Below, piece by piece: positions 43,147-52,479 of a DNA stretch of 64,000 nucleotides. Within the stretch, counting starts at the first letter, position 1; each line of letters starts with the position of its first letter. The position numbers and the translations under genes were made by a program. The stretch comes from FEN-1219 sp964503125 (lineage in GTDB: Bacteria > Pseudomonadota > Gammaproteobacteria > Steroidobacterales > Rariloculaceae), in NCBI GenBank assembly GCA_964503125.1, contig CAZCZE010000010.1:62001-126000 (forward strand), read 5' to 3'. The notes under the pieces were generated by a model. The model saw only the letters and a program-made list of their open reading frames with translations. It made no database searches and was not told the DNA's origin.

Positions 43147-44366
43147 TACGCCAAATCGCGCTGGATGACGCGGAAGTTGCCGGTCTCCACGTCCGAGCTG
43201 TCGGAGTCTTTGAAGACGACGAGGTTGCGGCCCTCGCGTTTGGCCTGATAGAGCGCCTCGTCGGCCGTCTGAATCGCGCCGGCCAAGCTGCGGCTCGTCT
43301 CGGGCGACGCGAGCGAGAGCCCCACGCTGACCGTGACGTGCCTGCCGGCCTGCGAGCCGCCGTGCGGGATCGCGAGCTCGAGCACGTCGCGGCGAATTTG
43401 CTCCGGGACGCTGCGCGCGTACTCCTCGGGCGGCCCGTAGAGCACGAGCACGAATTCCTCGCCGCCGTAACGGGCCGCGAAATCGAACGGCCGCTTGGCG
43501 CCGCGCGCGATGCACCTCGCCACCTTCTTCAGGCAGTCGTCGCCTGCTTGGTGGCCGTAGAGGTCGTTGTACGACTTGAAGAAATCGATGTCGACGAAGA
43601 TGACGGCGACGGAGGTGCCTTCGCGGCGCGACTGCCGCCAGAGCCGCTCGACGTAGTCGTCGAAGATGCGGCGGTTGTAGAGGCCCGTGAGGCCGTCACG
43701 CTCGGCGAGCTCGTTGAGCATGCGCGTCTCGAGGAAGTTGGTGCGCAGCGCATGCTCGAGGTTGTAAGTCGAGATGCCGCCGATCACCGCCGCACCGCCC
43801 AAGATCGCGGTGGTGTAGTAGAGCTGGTCGAACGGCAGACCGACGACGATGCCGCTGACGAAGTGCGCGCCGATCAAGAACGCGGTCACGGTCATGGCCA
43901 CGTTGAATAGCAGCCCCAAGAACAAGCAGCCGTAGAGCACGACGAGCACGAGGCCCGCGAGCACGTACGACGAACCCGCGAGCGCGCCCAAGTGCACGAT
44001 GTACGTTACGACGAGGCCGACGAGCGTCACGCCGACGGCGATGATCTCGGTGTAGTAGCGCTGCGCGGCCGGCACCGAGATGCCGATCGCGAGCGCGACG
44101 AGCAACGGGCACAGCACGCCCAAGCGCAGCGTGTTGAGCGTGTCCGCCGTCGCCGTGCCGAGCAACAGGTCGATGCACGTCACGGCGAGCACGATGATCA
44201 ATGCGATGAGGCCCGACAGACGCGCGCGCGGCAAGTTTTGCGCGACGTAAGACTCGCGGAACTCCTTCTCGATGAGACCCGTAAAGCGCAGCCCACGGAA
44301 GCCGCGCCGGAGCTGCTCGGCATATGCCGATCCGTAGTTGTCCGCGACGAATTTCTGTGGGTCCAT
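43146..44366 (-). CDS. Membrane-bound diguanylate cyclase (GGDEF)
   Basis: The 406-residue protein makes the second messenger c-di-GMP. Residues about 50-210 contain six predicted transmembrane helices, an uncharacterised sensory region; the GGDEF domain follows from about residue 235 (ERDGLTGLYNRR). The active-site signature is GGEEF, an active variant, and the inhibitory-site RxxD (RPFD) lies five residues upstream, so product feedback is expected. ATG at 44366 begins MDPQKFVADNYGS; the frame is open further upstream but that part is Arg-rich and unlikely. c-di-GMP may act on MshE of the pilus locus. Confidence 0.93.
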   Translation of the reverse strand: MDPQKFVADNYGSAYAEQLRRGFRGLRFTGLIEKEFRESYVAQNLPRARLSGLIALIIVLAVTCIDLLLGTATADTLNTLRLGVLCPLLVALAIGISVPAAQRYYTEIIAVGVTLVGLVVTYIVHLGALAGSSYVLAGLVLVVLYGCLFLGLLFNVAMTVTAFLIGAHFVSGIVVGLPFDQLYYTTAILGGAAVIGGISTYNLEHALRTNFLETRMLNELAERDGLTGLYNRRIFDDYVERLWRQSRREGTSVAVIFVDIDFFKSYNDLYGHQAGDDCLKKVARCIARGAKRPFDFAARYGGEEFVLVLYGPPEEYARSVPEQIRRDVLELAIPHGGSQAGRHVTVSVGLSLASPETSRSLAGAIQTADEALYQAKREGRNLVVFKDSDSSDVETGNFRVIQRDLA

Positions 44367-44461
44367 GGCCACTGGCAACACCTGCAAGGCCCGAAAGCAT
44401 GCGCCTCCCGGCCGGGCAAATCTCCAATCCAGGTCACAAACGCCTGCCCCCCGGGGGGAAA

Positions 44462-46135
44462 TCAGCGGTAGAGCGGCATTAGCGGATCGGCCGGCGGCCG
44501 ATCGGACGTACCGCCGGCCTCTTCTAGCTGGGCGAGCACGGCCCTTAGCCCGTCGCCGCGCCACGCTTTCGGCTCCGCACCATAGATGTGCGCCTCGAGC
44601 GCCAAGACCTCGCGAGCTGCGTCGGCGGGGAGCAGCGCCGCCAGCGCCCCAAGGCTCCGCGGCGGCTGCTCGGCGAAGCGCGTCTCACCGTATGCGAGCA
44701 GCGCGTTACGCGCGGCCGCGGGGTCGCCGACGGCGCAGGCGCTCTCGAGATCGCGCAGGATCCTGCGCAACGCCGGCCGCCGTTCCGCGGCCGGCACCGT
44801 CGGCGCCGGCGGGCTCGCGCGCCGCGTTCGCGCGCGCCACCAGGCGACGAGCGTCACGGCCCACGACAACGCCAAGACTGCGCTCACGATCGGCCAGAAG
44901 CTCTGCGGCGCGCCGCTCGCCGGGGCCGCGCCCACGGGCGTCGCGGCGGGTTCGGGCGGCGCCTCCTCGGCGCTCGGGCTTACGCGCAACGTGCGCGGCG
45001 GCAACTCGGCCACTTGCCAACGCTGCTGCGTGACGCTCCACCACGGCACGCGCACGCCGCCGAGCGCAACCTCGCCCGGCGCTTGCGCGATCACGGCGAA
45101 GCTCACGCGGCGGCGCGACAAGAACCCCTCGGGCGTGACGCTGCGCTCGAGCTCGGGCTGATCGGCGTACTGGCGGATGCCGGGCAGCTGCTCGAGCGTC
45201 AAGTCGGGCAGCTGCGTCTCGAGCAGGCCCGCGCCTTCGACGACGATCGTGCGCGTGCGCGGAATGCCGACGGTGAGCTCATCGCCGCCGTCGCCCCAGT
45301 CCTCGGTCAACGTCACGCGCTGCGCCGGCAACCAGGCCGCGCCCGCGAGCGCTGCCGGCGGCGCGACGGCCGGCTGCACGGCGACCTCGAGCACGTCGGA
45401 GCGAAAGCGCTGCACGCGCGAGAAACCGCGGTCCGGAATGACCATGGCCTCGAAGGTCACGGGCCCGATCGTCAGCATTCCGGCCTGCTGCGGAAACACG
45501 GCGTAGCGGCGTTCCTGGACCACGAAGTCACGGCCAGCGCGCGTCGTCTGGTACCGACTATCCTCGCCGAGCTTCTCGACGATCGCCTCGACACCGCCGA
45601 CCTCGGGGGCCGTGAGCGTCGCGCGACCCGTGGTCACGCCGATGTAGAGGCGCAGCGTGAAAATGATTTGCGCCTGCGCGTAGACGACCTCGGGCTCGGC
45701 GCTGAGCTCCATGAAGATGTCGGCCGCGGGACCCGCGCCCGACTCGGGCGCGAGCACGCGCACGGCGACGGGATTCGATTGGCGATCGCCGACGCGCAGC
45801 GCGGGTATGGTGAACTCGCCGGGCGCCTTGGGCATCAGCGGGAATTGCCACTCGTAAACTTCGGAGCGGCGGCCGTTGACGATGCCGATGCTGCGCGTGC
45901 TCGACGGCGCATTGAGGATGTCGAACTGCGCGGCGAGCGCTGCGACCTCGGGGTCGCCGGTCACGGGACCCTCGGCGCGCAGCATGTAGACGAACGACTC
46001 GTTGGCGCGCACGACGGCGCGATCGACGGTCGCGGCAACGGGCGGGCCCTGGGCGAGCGCGAGCGCCGGCAGCGCCAGCGCCAGCCCGAGCGCGAGCGGC
46101 GCCGGGAGCCCGCCGCGGCGGCCGCGCGTTACCAC
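44462..46135 (-). CDS. batD: BatD-family (oxygen tolerance) membrane protein
   Basis: A 557-residue protein with a signal peptide (ALALPALALAQ), a large extracytoplasmic region of Ig-like beta domains, one transmembrane helix near residue 380 (VSAVLALSWAVTLVAWW) and a cytoplasmic tail. This is the BatD layout. It is the last gene of the MoxR/Bat operon. GTG at 46135 overlaps the stop of the BatB/C gene; the upstream open frame is Arg-rich and not plausible. The role in stress tolerance is known only for some homologues. Confidence 0.87.
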   Translation of the reverse strand: MVTRGRRGGLPAPLALGLALALPALALAQGPPVAATVDRAVVRANESFVYMLRAEGPVTGDPEVAALAAQFDILNAPSSTRSIGIVNGRRSEVYEWQFPLMPKAPGEFTIPALRVGDRQSNPVAVRVLAPESGAGPAADIFMELSAEPEVVYAQAQIIFTLRLYIGVTTGRATLTAPEVGGVEAIVEKLGEDSRYQTTRAGRDFVVQERRYAVFPQQAGMLTIGPVTFEAMVIPDRGFSRVQRFRSDVLEVAVQPAVAPPAALAGAAWLPAQRVTLTEDWGDGGDELTVGIPRTRTIVVEGAGLLETQLPDLTLEQLPGIRQYADQPELERSVTPEGFLSRRRVSFAVIAQAPGEVALGGVRVPWWSVTQQRWQVAELPPRTLRVSPSAEEAPPEPAATPVGAAPASGAPQSFWPIVSAVLALSWAVTLVAWWRARTRRASPPAPTVPAAERRPALRRILRDLESACAVGDPAAARNALLAYGETRFAEQPPRSLGALAALLPADAAREVLALEAHIYGAEPKAWRGDGLRAVLAQLEEAGGTSDRPPADPLMPLYR

Positions 46136-47958
46136 GGCCGTTGCTCCGCGGCCGCGCCGTCGAGCACGCGATTGCCGTCCTGGTCGAGACCGAGCCGCTG
46201 GTACTGATAGAGGAACTTGCGCCGCAGCAAGCCGCCGGGATCCTGCGGAATGCGCCGCAGCCATTGCTCGGCGGCCTGCTCCGACGCCCAGCGTTCGATT
46301 TCTTCCGGCCCGGGCGTCGCTTCCGTCGGGTCGCCCGACTGCTCGCCGGCGTTCGCGTTCTGCTCTTGTTCTTGCTCCTCGCCCTCGGGCTCGCCCTCGT
46401 TCGGCTCCTCGGGCGTATCGTTCGTGCCGTCGCCGGCCGTCGACTCGCCGCTCTGCCCTTGCTCGCCGTCCTCGGACTGCTCGCCGTCCTGCTGCTCGCC
46501 GGTCTGGCTCTGCGACTCGCTCGAGTCGCCTTGCTGGCTCTGCTCCCCCTCGCCCGGCTCCTGTGGCGGCTGCTGCTCTTGCGGGTTGTCCTGCAAGAAC
46601 TGCTCGACGAGATCGCGGTTGTAACGCGCATCCTCGTGATTGGGATCGAGCTCAAGGACCCGGTCGTAGGCGCCGATCGCAGCCTCCAGGGCGCCGGCTT
46701 TCGCGAGGGCGTTGCCGCGGTTGTAGTGGGCCGTGGCCGTGTCGAGGTTGCCGAGCGTCGCGGCACTCGCCTCGAACTGCGCGGCGCGGTATTGCGCGGC
46801 GCCGCGCCACTCGGCGTTCTCGAACAACTCCGCGGCGCGCCCGGCCTCGTTCGTCTGCAGCGCTTCGTAGCCGCGCTGGTCGCGGCGCTGCCAGAGGTCT
46901 TGCCACTCGAACGCGTGCGCGCTCGGGGCCGGCCAGACGATGACGAGCACCCAGGCGGCGATCCAACCGCGGCGGAAGCACAACGCCAGCAGCGGCAGCA
47001 ACAGGACGGCGAGCCACGCGCCGCGGTCGCTCCAGACGTCGGCCTCGTACTGACCGCCGCCGTCGGCGTCGAGCGCGGCATCGAGCGGCAACGCGGCCGC
47101 CGCAGGGAACAGCGTATCGAGGTCGCGGTCGCCGGCAACGAGCCGCGCGAAACGGCCCCCGCCCGTAGCCGCGAGGCGCTGTAGGCGCGCGGCGTCGAGC
47201 TGCGGCACGACGACGCGGCCGTTCTCATCGTTGACGAAGCCGCCCTCGGCTTGCGGAATCGGCGCGCCCTGCTCCGTGCCGACGGCGAGCACGCTGACGC
47301 GGAAACCTTCGCTCGCGAGCTCGCCTGCGAGATCAAGCTCTGCGTCGCCGACCTCGGAGTCGGTCATGAGCAAAATGTCGCCGCGCGTGAGCCCGGTCTG
47401 GCGCAGCAGCCCGGCGGCCTTGTCGAGCCCCGCCGCGATCGAGCTGCCGCGTGTCGGCATGATGTCCGTGGAGACGGCCGCGACGAGCGACGAGATCGTG
47501 CGCGTGTCGGTCGTGAGCGGCGTGACGGTGAACGCGTGCGTCGTGAACACCACGAGCGCGGTCTGCCCCGCCCCGCGTCGCTCGAGCAGCTCGAGCAGCT
47601 CGAGCCTGGCGCGCGCGAGACGCGACGGCTCGACGTCGCCCGCGTCCATCGAGCGCGACAGGTCGAGCGCCACGACGAGCGCCTCGTCGGAGCGAAAAGC
47701 CGGGACGGGCACGCGCTCCCACGTCGGTCCCGCGAGCCCCACGATGGCGACGGCCCACGCGGCGAGCGCCGCGAAGAGCGCCGCGCGGCTGTCGCGCAGC
47801 ACCTCGGGCTCGGCGAGCACATGAGCGCGCAGCTCGACCGCGACGACGCTGCGCCAGCCGCCGCCGTCGGCGCGCCCGCGCATGAGCTGCCAGATGAGCC
47901 ACGCGCCGAGGGGCAACAGCAGGAGCCACAGCGGCCTCAAGAAATGGAACTCAGCCAT
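46129..47958 (-). CDS. BatB/BatC fusion: VWA domain plus TPR region
   Basis: The 609-residue membrane protein has an N-terminal helix, a von Willebrand A domain with MIDAS motif DLSRS (near residue 100) and TDSE, a further helix pair near 305-335, then a TPR region (ATAHYNRGNALAKAGALEAA, near 390) and a long Gln/Glu/Ser-rich low-complexity tail (about residues 440-540) before a short C-terminal domain. Separate BatB and BatC proteins occur elsewhere. ATG at 47958 overlaps batA by eight bases. Confidence 0.88.
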   Translation of the reverse strand: MAEFHFLRPLWLLLLPLGAWLIWQLMRGRADGGGWRSVVAVELRAHVLAEPEVLRDSRAALFAALAAWAVAIVGLAGPTWERVPVPAFRSDEALVVALDLSRSMDAGDVEPSRLARARLELLELLERRGAGQTALVVFTTHAFTVTPLTTDTRTISSLVAAVSTDIMPTRGSSIAAGLDKAAGLLRQTGLTRGDILLMTDSEVGDAELDLAGELASEGFRVSVLAVGTEQGAPIPQAEGGFVNDENGRVVVPQLDAARLQRLAATGGGRFARLVAGDRDLDTLFPAAAALPLDAALDADGGGQYEADVWSDRGAWLAVLLLPLLALCFRRGWIAAWVLVIVWPAPSAHAFEWQDLWQRRDQRGYEALQTNEAGRAAELFENAEWRGAAQYRAAQFEASAATLGNLDTATAHYNRGNALAKAGALEAAIGAYDRVLELDPNHEDARYNRDLVEQFLQDNPQEQQPPQEPGEGEQSQQGDSSESQSQTGEQQDGEQSEDGEQGQSGESTAGDGTNDTPEEPNEGEPEGEEQEQEQNANAGEQSGDPTEATPGPEEIERWASEQAAEQWLRRIPQDPGGLLRRKFLYQYQRLGLDQDGNRVLDGAAAEQRPW

Positions 47959-48997
47959 GCTCGAGCCCTCGCCGCGCACGGCCAAGGGCACCGCGCGACC
48001 ACTCGAAACGCGCCGCCCCGAACGCGGCGAGGGCGGCGGCGAGCGCGAGCGCCACGGCAAGTCCTAGCGGCCAATAGAACAGCTCGTTGACGGGCCGGAA
48101 GCCGCGCTCGTCGGACTCCGCGGGCTCGAGCGCGTCGAGGATCGTGTAAATCTCCGCGAACTCGGCCGTGTCGCGCGCGCGGAAGTAGCGGCCGCCCGTC
48201 ATCTGCGCGATCGCCGTGAGCGCATCCTCGTCGAGATCGGCCGACGGGTTGATCTGTCGCTCGCCGAACAGCGAGCGCACGGTCAGCGAGTCGGCGCCGA
48301 TGCCGATCGTATAGATGACGACCTTGCGCTGCGCGGCGAGCTCGGCCGCTTTGAGCGGATCGACGGCGCCCGCGGTGTTGGCGCCGTCGGTGAGCAGCAG
48401 CACGACGCGGCGGCCCGCCTCGACGCCCGCGTCGTCGAGCGTGCGGATCGCAAGCCCGATCGAATCGCCGATCGCGGTTTCCTTACCCGCGAGGCCGATC
48501 ACGGACTCGTCGAGCAGCGTGCTCACCGTCGCGCGGTCGAACGTCAGCGGCACCTGCAAGTACGCCTCGCGGCCGAACAAGATGAGGCCGACGCGATCGC
48601 CGACGCGGCGGTCGATGAAATCCGTGGCAACGGACTTGAGCGCCGTGAGCCGGTCGACCCACTGGCCGTTGAGCTGAAAGTCCTGCTCTTCCATGCTGCC
48701 CGAGAGGTCGACGGACAGCAGCAAGTCGCGCCCCGTCATCGGCAGCGACACGGGCTCGCCGACGAACTGCGGCCGCGCCGCCGCGAAGACGGCGAGTAGC
48801 CAGACGCCCGCGAGCACCGCGAGGCGAGCCCGGCGCCCGGCATCGGGCGCACGCACGCCGACGAGGTCGGCGAACTCCGCCGCCACGGGCGCCTTGAGCG
48901 CCGCGTCGCGATCGAGCGACTCGGCCCGCAGGAGCTTGCGCACGAGCCACGGCAGCGGCAGCGCCGCGAGCATCCACCACCACGCCAACGTGAACAT
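47951..48997 (-). CDS. batA: BatA-family VWA-domain membrane protein
   Basis: The 348-residue protein has an N-terminal membrane anchor of two helices, a VWA domain with MIDAS DLSGS (near residue 95), the metal-binding Thr and TDGANTAGAVD, and a C-terminal transmembrane helix near 315-335. It is the BatA partner of the following BatB/C protein and its overlap with it argues for co-assembly. It lies one base after the DUF4381 gene. Confidence 0.9.
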   Translation of the reverse strand: MFTLAWWWMLAALPLPWLVRKLLRAESLDRDAALKAPVAAEFADLVGVRAPDAGRRARLAVLAGVWLLAVFAAARPQFVGEPVSLPMTGRDLLLSVDLSGSMEEQDFQLNGQWVDRLTALKSVATDFIDRRVGDRVGLILFGREAYLQVPLTFDRATVSTLLDESVIGLAGKETAIGDSIGLAIRTLDDAGVEAGRRVVLLLTDGANTAGAVDPLKAAELAAQRKVVIYTIGIGADSLTVRSLFGERQINPSADLDEDALTAIAQMTGGRYFRARDTAEFAEIYTILDALEPAESDERGFRPVNELFYWPLGLAVALALAAALAAFGAARFEWSRGALGRARRGLEHG

Positions 48998-48998
48998 G

Positions 48999-49505
48999 CT
49001 ACGCCCCGCTCGCGACGGGTGTGCGCGCCGGCTGCGCCGTGAGCCAGGCCGTGCAGAGCGCCGTGAGCTCGAGCGCCGTGCCGCGCTCGATGCTGTCGGG
49101 CCGTCCGTACGGGGCAGCGAGCAGCTGCCGGCCGAGTCCTTTGGCGAACTCGTGGCGCTGCCAGCGGCTGTCCAAGTACTCGAGCCAGCCTTCGCCGATG
49201 AGCCCCGGCACTTCCGGCGAGGAGCGCGCCGATGTCATCGCGAAGCGGCGCAACACGGTCGACACCATTTGCAAGCAGACGACGGGCTCGGCGCCCTGCT
49301 CGAGCGCGGCGCGCACGCGCTTCATCGTGCGCAGCGCCACGCGGCGGTGTCGACCACGGTAGTAGTAGACGGCGAACAGCACTAGACCTAAGAGCACGAG
49401 CACCGCGACGAGCCACCAGCCGAGCGCCGGCGGCCAGAAGCCAACGGCGCCCGGGAGATGAATGTCGCGCAGCGGTAGCTGGCTGTAGTCGATGGCGTCG
49501 TTCAT
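48999..49505 (-). CDS. DUF4381 membrane protein
   Basis: A 168-residue protein starting MNDAIDYSQLPLRDIHLPGA, with one transmembrane helix near 28-50 (LGWWLVAVLVLLGLVLFAVY) and a C-terminal helical domain. It is the DUF4381 component found between DUF58 and BatA genes in proteobacterial MoxR operons. ATG at 49505 overlaps the DUF58 stop. The function is not established. Confidence 0.87.
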   Translation of the reverse strand: MNDAIDYSQLPLRDIHLPGAVGFWPPALGWWLVAVLVLLGLVLFAVYYYRGRHRRVALRTMKRVRAALEQGAEPVVCLQMVSTVLRRFAMTSARSSPEVPGLIGEGWLEYLDSRWQRHEFAKGLGRQLLAAPYGRPDSIERGTALELTALCTAWLTAQPARTPVASGA

Positions 49506-50434
49506 CGTTGCCGAAACTGCTGTGCAAGCACGGTACGCGGGTCGGCCTCCGTGGGGCAATCGACCATGCCGATACCGGGAAGCCGGCTCAACGTCGCGAG
49601 CCCGGCACGCCGCGCCGCGAACCGCTCCTCGTAGCGCCGGCGCATGGCCGCGCTGCCCGTCTCGATGCTGAACGACCGGCCGGCGCTCACGATTCGATAG
49701 CGCCCCGGCGGCGGCAGTTCCGCCTCGACGGCATCGTAGACGTGCACGAGCAGGAGGTCGCAATGCCCGGCAAGCTGCCGCAAGTGCCGGTCGCTGTCGG
49801 CACCGAGCCGGCGAAAGTCGCTGAACAAAAAGATCAAACTGCCGGGCCGCGCGACGCGCGTGAGCCGCAGCAGCGCCCGCTCGGCGTCGGCCTCGCTCGC
49901 GGCTGCCGTCGACGGCGGTTGCCAGAACGAGTCGCTGCACATCGTCTGGAGCAAGCGCAACGCGGCGCGCGCCCCGAGCGCGGGGCGCAGCTCGTGGTGC
50001 TCGGTCTCCGAGAACACCAGCCCGCCGAGCCGGTCGCCGTTGGCGACGGCGCTCCAGGCGACGAGCGCGGCCGCCTCGGCGGCACGCACGGCCTTGAACG
50101 CGCCGCGCGTCGCGAACAGCATCGGCCGGCGCAGGTCGAGCCAGACGAACACGGGCCGGTTGCGCTCCTCGCGGAACACCTTGGTGTGCGGCTTGCCCGT
50201 GCGCGCCGTGACGCGCCAATCGATCGTGCGCAAGTCGTCGCCGGGCTGGTACGGCCGCGACTCGTCGAACTCGACACCGCGCCCTTTGTACTGCGAGACG
50301 TGCCCGCCCTCGACCGCGACGCGAATGCGCGGTGCCGAGAGGTGCAGCGATTCGCCGGCGGGGCGCAGGCGCACGAGGTCCGCGAGCGTCACTCGCACGG
50401 GCGACTGCGGCCGGCGCGCGGCGAGTGTCGCCAT
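49502..50434 (-). CDS. DUF58 domain protein of the MoxR operon
   Basis: The 310-residue soluble protein has the DUF58 signature (GRGVEFDESRPYQPGDDLRTIDWRVTAR, near residues 52-78; a longer stretch than usual is conserved) and a degenerate VWA-like fold with FVWLDLRRPM. It lies between moxR and DUF4381 genes and is the expected partner that transmits the AAA+ chaperone's action to the VWA proteins. It overlaps both neighbours. Confidence 0.9.
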   Translation of the reverse strand: MATLAARRPQSPVRVTLADLVRLRPAGESLHLSAPRIRVAVEGGHVSQYKGRGVEFDESRPYQPGDDLRTIDWRVTARTGKPHTKVFREERNRPVFVWLDLRRPMLFATRGAFKAVRAAEAAALVAWSAVANGDRLGGLVFSETEHHELRPALGARAALRLLQTMCSDSFWQPPSTAAASEADAERALLRLTRVARPGSLIFLFSDFRRLGADSDRHLRQLAGHCDLLLVHVYDAVEAELPPPGRYRIVSAGRSFSIETGSAAMRRRYEERFAARRAGLATLSRLPGIGMVDCPTEADPRTVLAQQFRQR

Positions 50435-51408
50435 TACGGCACTCCGATCCTCGCGAGCAGAGTGTCGACGATCTCGTTCGGCGTGCGGCCCGCGGCCTCG
50501 GCCTCGAAGCCGAGCAGGATGCGGTGTCGCAGCACGTCGTGCGCCAGGGCCTGCACGTCCTCGGGCGTCACGTAGTCGCGGCCCGCGAGCCAGGCATGCG
50601 CGCGCGAGCAGCGATCGAGCGCGATCGTCGCGCGCGGGCTCGCGCCATATTGCAGCACGCCCTTGAGATCGTCGCCGTAGCGTTCGGGTGCGCGCGTCGC
50701 GAGCACGATCTGCACGATGTATTCCTCGAGCGGCGCGGACAAGTGCTGATCGAGGACCTGCAAACGCGCGCCGAGCACTTCTTTTTGCGTGATGAGGTCG
50801 GGCGCCGCGAACAGCGTCTCGTCGCTCACGGCGCGACGCTGCTCCGCGCGGTTGAGCTCGAGGATCGCACGCTCGCCGGCCGCGTCGGGATACCCGACGA
50901 GCAGGTGCAGCAAGAACCGGTCGAGCTGCGCCTCGGGCAAGGGATAGGTGCCTTCCTGCTCGATGGGATTCTGTGTCGCCATGACCATGAACAGCGGCGG
51001 CAGCGGGTAGGTCACGGAGCCGACCGTGATCTGCCGCTCGCCCATCGCCTCGAGCAGCGCCGATTGCACCTTGGCCGGCGCGCGGTTCACCTCGTCGGCG
51101 AGCACGAGGTTGTGGAACAGCGGCCCGTGCCGGAACACGAACGAGCCGTCCTGCGGCCGATAGATCTCCGTGCCCGTGAGGTCGGCGGGCAGCAGGTCGG
51201 GAGTGAACTGGAGGCGGTGGAAGTCGCCCTCGATGCTGTGGCTCAAAACTTTGATCGCGCGGGTCTTGGCGAGGCCCGGCGCGCCTTCGACGAGCAAGTG
51301 CCCGTCGGAGAGCAGCGCGACGAGCATGCGATTCAGCAACCGTTCTTGACCGACGACGAGACGTTTGAGATGGGCTTCGAGCTGCCCGAACTTTTCTTGT
51401 AACGACAT
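50434..51408 (-). CDS. MoxR-family AAA+ ATPase
   Basis: A 324-residue AAA+ chaperone with Walker A EGAPGLAKT near residue 45, Walker B VLADEVNRAP near 108, sensor 1 ATQNPIEQEGTYPLPEAQLD near 148, and a C-terminal lid domain. MoxR proteins remodel VWA-containing partners; here these are BatA and BatB/C. It is the first gene of a six-gene operon. No defined promoter was seen in the 68-base gap upstream. Confidence 0.93.
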   Translation of the reverse strand: MSLQEKFGQLEAHLKRLVVGQERLLNRMLVALLSDGHLLVEGAPGLAKTRAIKVLSHSIEGDFHRLQFTPDLLPADLTGTEIYRPQDGSFVFRHGPLFHNLVLADEVNRAPAKVQSALLEAMGERQITVGSVTYPLPPLFMVMATQNPIEQEGTYPLPEAQLDRFLLHLLVGYPDAAGERAILELNRAEQRRAVSDETLFAAPDLITQKEVLGARLQVLDQHLSAPLEEYIVQIVLATRAPERYGDDLKGVLQYGASPRATIALDRCSRAHAWLAGRDYVTPEDVQALAHDVLRHRILLGFEAEAAGRTPNEIVDTLLARIGVP

Positions 51409-51476
51409 GAGGTTGGCGGAAGCCCAGGGGTAAAGCGGCTCATTCTAGCCACGGCCTTCTGGCCAAGCCAGGCGAG

Positions 51477-52373
51477 CTAGCGGCCGCCCAAACGGCCGCG
51501 CTGCAGCATCGGGCCGCGTGGTGGGCCGCCGCCCGTGATGCCGAGCGGTCCGCGCGGTATGACGAGCTGGAGGTTTTGGCCGTCGCGCCGCACCTCGACG
51601 ACGACGGACTCGCCCGCCGTGCCCTCGAGCGTCACTGCATTGAGGTCGCCCACGTTGAACACGCGTTGGCCGTCGTACACGACGACCTCGTCGCCGGCTC
51701 TGAGGCCCGCACCCTCGGCGGGCGAGCTTGCGAGCACGTCGCGAACCGCGACGCTCGTCGGGATACCGAGCGCCGTGAGGTAGCGCTCGTAGTCGGCATC
51801 GCCAACCTCGCTGCGCAGCGTGCGCTCGCCGGCGAGAGCGATTTCCGCGCCGATCGGGCGGCCTCCGCGGATCGCGTCGTACTCTGCTTGCAACGCCTGC
51901 ATGCTCAATTCTTCCTGGCGCCGGTTGATCCACTCGGCGCGGTCGGGCGCGAAGCCGGCCGCGATGAGTCGCTCGACTTGACGCCGCTCGAGCTCGTCGC
52001 CGCCCAGCGGACCGGCGTTCCGGCGGCGCTCGCGCAGCGCCTCCAACGTGGCAGCCTCGGCAGCGCGCCGGTCTTGCTCGTTCGCGCTGCGCGCATCGGG
52101 AGCGCGCGCCGCGCTCGCGCCCAGCTCCTCGACCTGCGCCGCGAGCTCGCCGATGCGCGCTTCCAGCGCCGCGCGCTGCTCGACTTCGGCGGCGAGCGCG
52201 TTCTCGAGCGCGGCGACGCGTGCCGTCGCTGCGGCGCTGCCGCTCGTTGCCGTGACCACCGGGTCCGGCTCGGCGCTCGGATCGTCGCGCGAGGGCGCGC
52301 TCGGCTGGAGCATGAACGCCACCGCGAATCCCGCGGCGAGTCCGGCGAGCACGAGCGCGACTGTCTTGACCAC
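51477..52373 (-). CDS. Membrane-anchored PDZ-domain protein
   Basis: The 298-residue protein has an N-terminal transmembrane anchor (VVKTVALVLAGLAAGFAVAF), a coiled coil near 45-95 (VAALENALAAEVEQRAALEA) and a C-terminal PDZ domain (VLASSPAEGAGLRAGDEVVV near 215). The catalytic triad of a DegP-type protease is not seen. It probably acts as a periplasmic scaffold. GTG at 52373, preceded by GGAGAG eight bases upstream, decides the start over longer frames. It is divergent from the acylase gene. Confidence 0.78.
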   Translation of the reverse strand: MVKTVALVLAGLAAGFAVAFMLQPSAPSRDDPSAEPDPVVTATSGSAAATARVAALENALAAEVEQRAALEARIGELAAQVEELGASAARAPDARSANEQDRRAAEAATLEALRERRRNAGPLGGDELERRQVERLIAAGFAPDRAEWINRRQEELSMQALQAEYDAIRGGRPIGAEIALAGERTLRSEVGDADYERYLTALGIPTSVAVRDVLASSPAEGAGLRAGDEVVVYDGQRVFNVGDLNAVTLEGTAGESVVVEVRRDGQNLQLVIPRGPLGITGGGPPRGPMLQRGRLGGR

Positions 52374-52479
52374 GGTGACTCTCCAGGCAGCCCGAAGTGG
52401 CTGCGGCCAGGGCGGCACGCGCGCGATAATGCGGCGGCCCCGATAAACGATACGCCGAACGGCCGAGGGTTTGCACTCG

